The notes beneath the pieces were generated by a model. It ran no database searches and was not told the DNA's origin. It worked only from the letters and a program-made list of their open reading frames with translations. 64,000 nucleotides of DNA from Chrysogorgia sp. JL179-B06 (taxonomy: Eukaryota; Cnidaria; Anthozoa; Scleralcyonacea; Chrysogorgiidae): positions 247,001 through 311,000 of the forward strand of contig JAYKKM010000123.1 in NCBI GenBank assembly GCA_035772405.1. The letters are read 5' to 3'. Below, piece by piece: positions 58,336 to 64,000 of the stretch (position 1 is its first letter; each line of letters starts with the position of its first letter). The position numbers and the translations under genes were made by a program.

Positions 58336-60968
58336 GTTCCCTTGGTCTATCTAAAAGCGTCAAGCTATCTCAAGTGGTGCATCAGTTACGATTCGCTGTG
58401 CATTCATGGGATCAACAACAAATTAAGCCATCATCGATGCGATTTGTACAGTTTCAGATTTTAATAAAGAGTATCTACTCTGAGTTTTCCAAAAGCGCTC
58501 CCTGCGATGTGAAACAGTTACTCGTCAAGGTTCAGCTATCCCAATGGGTTTGGCACGGTAGTGGCTTCGCATCGCCTGAAAAGGTCGCCCTATTGACACG
58601 CTTTCCCAAGAATATCAACCTGAATCCGCATTTGTTTCTACTTCCGGGAGACTTTCACACCTTGAAAGACGTCTTGCTTCGTTTTGGAGTAAAGAAAGAG
58701 TTTACCGACGATGATCTTCTCTCTGTACTTTGGAGCATCAAGGCAAGGCATGACAACACGAAACAAAATCCTCAAGACACGGTACAAGATCTAGATTTAT
58801 GTCGCGTTATACTGGAATGGATTGTCCGAGATGGCAGAACATTGTCGGAGAATAGCTGGGGAAATTTACTCATTCCAGTCCAGACAGCCACGTGCCAGTT
58901 ACGCCTTGAGCCGTGTAACAAGTGTACCTACTGCGATCGCGAATTCTTGAGGCAAGGAGGCTCAGAGATTAACGTCACTATCGATTCCCATCTTATCCAC
59001 AAGGCCATTCCTGATCAGCTTGCCAGTTCCCTTGGAGTACCTCGCCTCTCGTCTTGCCTCGTACGTGCTCAGCCGCTGGGATATGTGATCGAAGAAGCTG
59101 GACAGTATGAGCCAATAACAACGAGACTGCGAAACATCCTGGAACAATATAAGGAAGGTGTGGCAATTTTCAAAGAAATGATTCAAAACGCGGACGATGC
59201 CGGAGCCTCGAAGGTGTGCTTTGTCGTCGATTGGCGAGAAAGTCCTCGGGTGAGATTGCTGTCTGACGAATTGGCGAAATGTCAAGGGCCGGCGCTGTGG
59301 GCCTACAACAACGCGATGTTTTCAAAAAAGGATTTTGAGAACATCAACAAACTCGCCGGTGAAACAAAGAAAGCAGATCTCGACAAGATTGGTCGCTTTG
59401 GCCTCGGTTTCAACGCAGTCTACCATCTCACCGACGTGCCAAGTTTCATAAGTGGCGAGAATTTCGTCGTGTTCGATCCGAACATGACTCACATCGCGAA
59501 GTTAATCGATAGAGCGTCAAGATCCGGAGGTATGATGATAAATTTGGCGACATCAACACAAGTGCTCTCTCTATTCCCAGACCAATTCCTACCTTATCAC
59601 GATTTGTTTGGTTGCAACACGAAGACCACGGAGCCCGGTACGTTCAGTTTCGACGGAACTCTGTTTAGGTTTCCGTTCCGCACCTTGGAGCAAGCGCGAC
59701 AAAGTGAGATTTGTCAAGATCCTTACAACCGCGAACACGTCTCCCATATTCTCGAGTCTTTGAAAAATAGTTCGTCCACATTGCTGTTGTTCGCTCAAAA
59801 CGTCAAGCATGTTCGGGTTTTCGAGATACCAAACGATTCAGATCCAATTAAAGCTTTGGGCGAACCAATTATCAATATTTCCAAGGAAGTGGTAAAGGTT
59901 CTTCACTCCAATCATGCTGATAGAGATGGCAAGGGAACATTCTTACGAAACTGTTCTAACTGGTTATTGAATGAACGAAGCAGCGGATATGAGCTTGAAG
60001 CATTTGTGGGACCACGTCGCACTGAGATGTTGAAGATCGCCGTCTCCGTTAAGGAATCTAAACTCGGTAATACAGCAGAAGCCACGAAACAACAAGATAC
60101 TTGGCTTGTGAATTCATGCACTGGTTCTGGCACGTCACTCCGAGTTGCAATTAGTCCGAAGGGCGGCAAACATGGCGTGTTGCCTATCACAGGGGCAGCT
60201 GTTAAGATATCATACAATAAACCGTCTATCGATGAATTAGCCCACGTTGCCAAAATCCAATGTGTACCTGGTGAGGTGTTTTGCTTTCTTCCCCTGTCAA
60301 TCGCTTCGGGTCTCCCTGTTCATATCAATGGTTGTTTCTCGGTCTACTCCAACCGCCGTCGCTTATGGGAAGAAGGCCTGGGTGAACACGAGTCCTTTAA
60401 GCCATTTGAAGCGCTTTGGAATGAAGCTTTGATGGAAGATGCCCTTGCCCAAGTATATTTTCAACTGCTCGAGGAAATCAAATCTCATACTGGAAAACAG
60501 TATGTCTTTCACAGCCTTTGGCCCGATCCTACTGCGATCAGTAACACTAAAGCTTGGAGACCATTTATTAATGCATTCTTCAACAAGATAATCGACGAAG
60601 AATGGGCATTGTTTCATTGTAACAGAGAGTGGAGAGCACTTCGAGATTGTCTCATTCTAGACCCCAAACTTAGCAAGGTTTCAGAATGCCTTACCATCAT
60701 GAATATCCTTAGTGAAAATGTTCTGTCCCTTCCTGAAGTTATGCTGGAAGCGTTTAGATCCAGCGGTAAGACCACCGTTATTACACAGCACACGTTGACC
60801 GAAGACAGGTTTTTGAGGGAATACTTTTTCCCGAACGTCGCAAAGCTCCCAAATGAACTTCGAGATTCAGTTCTTTGCCACGTTCTTGATCGACGCTTGA
60901 GTAAACATCATAACTACGATGATCTATGGAGGAAGTATGCGTGCATTAGCTGCTCAAAGGATAACAAG
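58336..60968 (+). CDS. SACS: Sacsin homologue, fourth visible exon: second repeat
   Basis: Begins GSLGLSKSVKLSQVV after TTTAAAG and most likely ends at GATAACAAG|GTACTT, 16 codons before the frame's stop. The second repeat starts with YEPITTRLRNILEQYKEG (about 59108) and has [11 protein letters not shown] (59172-59205), GPALWAYNNAMFS, GRFGLGFNAVYHLTDVPSFI (59391-59450), DGTLFRFPFR and FCFLPLSIASGLPVHINGCF with NRRRLW (about 60280-60368). Entry phase complements the previous exon and exit is phase 0. The segment near 58921 (CNKCTYCDREF) has two Cys pairs, possibly metal-binding, which I cannot confirm for the family. Spacing between repeat one and two is about 1,360 residues, as in vertebrate sacsin. 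Confidence 0.95.
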
Positions 60969-61043
60969 GTACTTCACACAAGAAACGAAAATATGTTGAA
61001 ACGCTGTTTTACTTAGTAATAATTATTTTTTGACATAATACTG

Positions 61044-62164
61044 TAGCCCGGCGTTTAAGCCCGAAATTTTGCCTCAATCGTTCGTTTTTTTATTTAAGCA
61101 TAAAACTTGGCTGCAAGTACATAGAGTTATTAGTGCTGATGATTTTCTGATATAGAGGCAGCGCAGATTTCTTCCTGGTTGCCACAAAATCGAGTTTTTC
61201 TTCCAATTTACCTATTACTATCTTATAAAAAAGTGAAAATTCAAAGTTCACTTTTAGCGAATATCACCCTGCCATATCATTAGAAAGTTCGCAAAAAACT
61301 ATATGAAGGACATTCAAGCATGTAGGGACGATTTTCTAAGCCTACTTCGAGTTATCAACGATCAAAAATGTGGAAAATGCCGCAAAATGCTACAAAACTG
61401 AGCTTGTTTTTAGTGGGTTAAATTATTATTTATGCATAAAGTAAAGCACAACACACTTCCAAATAGTATGACCAGCATGTTTAGTGTTAACAACAATTCA
61501 ATATATAATCTACGCAGTAATAACACTGACTACGCCTTACAAAAACCCAATACAAATTTTATGAAGAAAAGTATTGCTTCTGGTGCTAGTCTGTGGAACA
61601 ATCTACCAAAAGATACTGAAAGAAATAAATGCTCACTAAAGCAGTTCAAGGCTATTCTCTCGGGCAACTAAGTCTAAGTATTCGGTTAATGGTTTTGTAG
61701 TTTTAAATAGATTTTAGTTAAGTTTATGTACATTATGTACATTTGTTTATTTTTTTATCTGTTGTATATTATTTATATCCTGTATATCCTGTAATTATTT
61801 AAGTAATGTATTATTGGTACAAACGGCCCCTTGGAAACCAGATGCCTACGCGCTCTGAAGGGCTACCGTTTTTAAATAAGTTTAAATAGAAATACAATAC
61901 AACCCGATTGAATGCCCTTCATATAATTTTTTGCGAACTTTCTAGTGATATAGGTGATATTCGCTAAAAGTGAACTTTTCACTTTTTCATAAGATAGTAC
62001 TTTAATAGGTAAATTGGAATAAAAACTCGATTTTGTGGCAACCAGGAAGAAATCTGCATTGCCTCCATATCAGAAATTCATCAGCACTATAGTAACTCTA
62101 TCTACATGCCAAGTCTCGTGCTTTAATAAAAAAACGAACGATTTTCACCTTAGCCGCTGGACTA
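61044..62164. mobile_element. Foldback TIR element in the sacsin intron, copy 2
   Basis: Same family as 51150-52349: TAGCCCGGCGTTTAAG at the left, CTTAGCCGCTGGACTA at the right, with shared arms such as AAAGTTCACTTTTAGCGAAT and AAATCGAGTTTTTCTTCCAA in both orientations. Its centre is interrupted by a retroelement tail. Confidence 0.75.
61425..61905 (+). mobile_element. 3' end of a non-LTR retrotransposon
   Basis: A 79-codon frame at 61432-61671 has YNLRSNNTDYAL, KKSIASGASLWNNLPKDTE and LKQFKAILSGN, the usual C-terminal tail of jockey/CR1-like ORF2 proteins. A short 3' part ends in AAATACAATACAA. It is 5'-truncated and inserted in the preceding element. Confidence 0.75.
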
Positions 62165-62248
62165 TAAAAAAGATCTCTTATTTCTATTTTTTATATTACA
62201 TTCAGTTGTTCTGAGAACTTATAGCAGCTTTCTTATTTTTAATTAAGG

Positions 62249-64000
62249 TACTCCGCAAAGCAAGCGATTTGGTGCACCCAAAAGGACAGGTCGCGTGCTT
62301 GTTTTCTGAAGAAGAGAAAAAATTTCCCATCGATGAACGTTTCCTGACTAAAGAGCGTGCAATGATGCTGGAAGATTTAGGAATGGTAGTTGATTGTTTA
62401 TCGTGGGATGGTTTATGCGGAAGAGCTGATTGGATTTCAAGCCGTTGCAACAAAGAGCGACAAAGAGCTGGTTATCTCGTACAGTACTTAAACCGATATC
62501 GTGATGCTTCGTCTAATTCCAAGCCAACAACGGAACATAAGGGTAGGCTCGCTGCTGCGAGATTTCTACCTATTTTGGAAAAGCCACAGGAATATCCTTT
62601 TCACTGGAAAGCAAACGAGCTCGAAGCCAAGAATTTATTTGCTGCTAATGTACTTTACTCGGAGCAATTGAAATTCTTAGTTGGATCTTCACAACTCATC
62701 CTCGATGAATCGTCGAAAGGCTTTGGCCCGCTGAACCAAACTCTCAAGGGTATTCTTGGGCTAGATTCAAAACAAGCCCAACTTTCAGACGTTTTCACCC
62801 AACTTGATAATGTCATTCAACACGTTAGCTCAACCTCACTCGTTTCGGAAAAGATCCAAACAACCTGCTCAGCTATATATAACCATTTTAAAAAGATAGC
62901 CACCTCAGAGAAGCACAAGTCAAAATGGACTTATCTCCGCAGCGAACTTCAGCGAAGACCGTGGATTCTTGTCAAAGACCAGATGATAACTCCAAACCGT
63001 GTAGCAATGAGATGGAACAAGGCAGATGGATCACCTTACCTTTATTCCCTTCCAGATATTTACATTCACAGGTACCTTGGTCTTATCAAGTGGTATCGCG
63101 TGAAAGAAAAGTTTTCACGTTACGACTTCTTGGATGCCATCTGGGAACTAAGAGAGGATGCAGATGGCAAAAAGCTTTCCGATCAACAACTTTCCGTTTT
63201 TCTTGTTTTCCTCAGCGAGATATGTGATAATGCAGAAGGAGATCTGACGAATGTCACTGATAAGCCAATTCCTCTTCCAAGTCGTGAAGGTATACTACAC
63301 GACGCTGCAGAGCTTGCAATGAATGATGCCCCGTGGATTGAAACCGATGGTTCTATTCAGTATGTGCATGCGAAGATCCCGAAGCTGTTGGCGTATAAAT
63401 GTGGCGCAAAGGAATTGAGAAATGCAGTTTTATCCAATTGCTCCGTGCCTATTGGACAGCCATTTGGTCAAAACGAACTGCTAACCGATCGTTTAAATGG
63501 TATTCTGAAATCTTATCCCCAGGACGAAGGCATCTTGAAGGAGCTGGTGCAAAACGCAGACGACGCAAAGGCCAAAGATATTCACTTTGTTTTCGATCCT
63601 AGAGCTCACGAGAGCCAACGCGTCTTTTCTGATAAGTGGAAGGAGCTACAAGGGCCAGCTATCTGCGTTTACAACGATCAAACGTTTTCAAAAGATGATA
63701 TTCAAGGTATCCAAAATCTTGGCATTGGAAGCAAAACAGATGACGCCGAGAAAACTGGACAGTATGGAATTGGATTCAACGCTGTGTATCATCTCACTGA
63801 TTGTCCATGTTTTCTCTCCGATGATAATGTCATTTGTGTATCCGATCCCCACCGATTCTATGTTCCTGGAGCAACCGTGGAGAAACCAGGTCGATTGTAT
63901 AACCAACTCGGCGAAGCGTTTAGAAGAAATTTCCAAGATGTATTCAGTGGGTTTTTGGGCGAATTTTTCACCCTCGAAGGAGCAACAATGTTCCGTTTTC
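62249..64000 (+). CDS. SACS: Sacsin homologue, fifth visible exon, open at the window edge: third repeat
   Basis: From TTAATTAAG|GTA the frame stays open to base 64000 (584 codons). It starts VLRKASDLVHPKGQVACLF, which completes the linker of repeat two, and reaches the third repeat near 63457: ELLTDRLNGILKSY, KELVQNADDA (63538-63567), FSDKWKELQGPAICVYND, GQYGIGFNAVYHLTDC (63757-63804). Because no stop occurs it is easily missed by an ORF finder. Entry in phase 0 matches the AAC-AAG donor at 60968. Vertebrate sacsin continues with the rest of repeat three, then an XPC-binding region, a J domain and a HEPN domain; those would lie beyond the window. Confidence 0.94.

Larger units (their letters stand above)
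60969..62248 (+). other. SACS: Sacsin intron (1,280 bp)
   Basis: GTACTT to TTAATTAAG. Nearly filled by a TIR element (61044-62164), which in turn holds a non-LTR 3' end (about 61425-61905). Confidence 0.85.

Noticed and set aside
60969..61016. Stop codon at the end of the 58374-61016 frame as the protein's C-terminus
   Set aside because: A GT donor at 60969 in phase with the 62249 exon continues the sacsin sequence; the last 16 codons are intron read-through.

Overview
The window looks like a repeat-choked piece of an animal nuclear genome. It has AT-rich introns with consensus GT/AG splice sites, tRNA-derived SINE-like repeats, hAT-, piggyBac- and Mutator-like non-autonomous DNA elements, L2/CR1-like and BEL/Pao retroelement remains, and fragments of death-domain/NACHT (NLR-like) genes. 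That mix is typical of cnidarians such as corals and anemones. This is an inference from family content; nothing here fixes the species.

There is one well-supported gene: the N-terminal half or more of a sacsin (SACS) homologue on the + strand, running off the right edge. Five exons can be joined with matching phase: 40437-40525, 52521-52779, 53766-56747, 58336-60968 and 62249->64000. They carry at least 2,571 residues and the starts of three sacsin repeat regions, each with a Hsp90-like nucleotide-binding fold, in the same order and at about the same spacing as I recall for human sacsin. The first visible exon is only 89 bp and is cut off from the next by a 12 kb intron full of mobile elements. 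An exon for the N-terminal ubiquitin-like domain was not found.

Bases 2.3-25.5 kb hold a graveyard of duplicated NLR-like pieces on the - strand: three NACHT-module fragments (2.4-3.6, 11.6-13.5, 13.6-14.6 kb) and three copies of a putative death-domain exon (11.3, 20.9, 22.9 kb). All have frameshifts, stops or insertions. Two NACHT copies share a 26-bp-arm hairpin across the P-loop, with the intervening codons apparently inverted. Transposons interrupt single copies, so the insertions can be ordered in time against the duplications. Nesting reaches several levels, for example foldback within a 9-bp-TSD element within hAT within NLR flank at 23.3-25.4 kb.

Bases 26.6-39.7 kb are two degenerate copies of a segment carrying a decayed BEL/Pao retrotransposon plus about 2.5 kb of shared flank. 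The second copy is split by the 3' end of a non-LTR element. That tail holds a TIR element made of ACGTC-rich minisatellites, and inside it lies a 669-bp near-perfect palindrome flanked by TTAA.

Bases 40.5-64 kb are the sacsin gene with its introns. The introns hold long TA arrays, a TGCATG-dense block, foldback elements, a ~160-bp satellite and a possible first exon of an unknown gene at 49.65 kb. No CRISPR, operon, rRNA gene or functional tRNA gene was seen.
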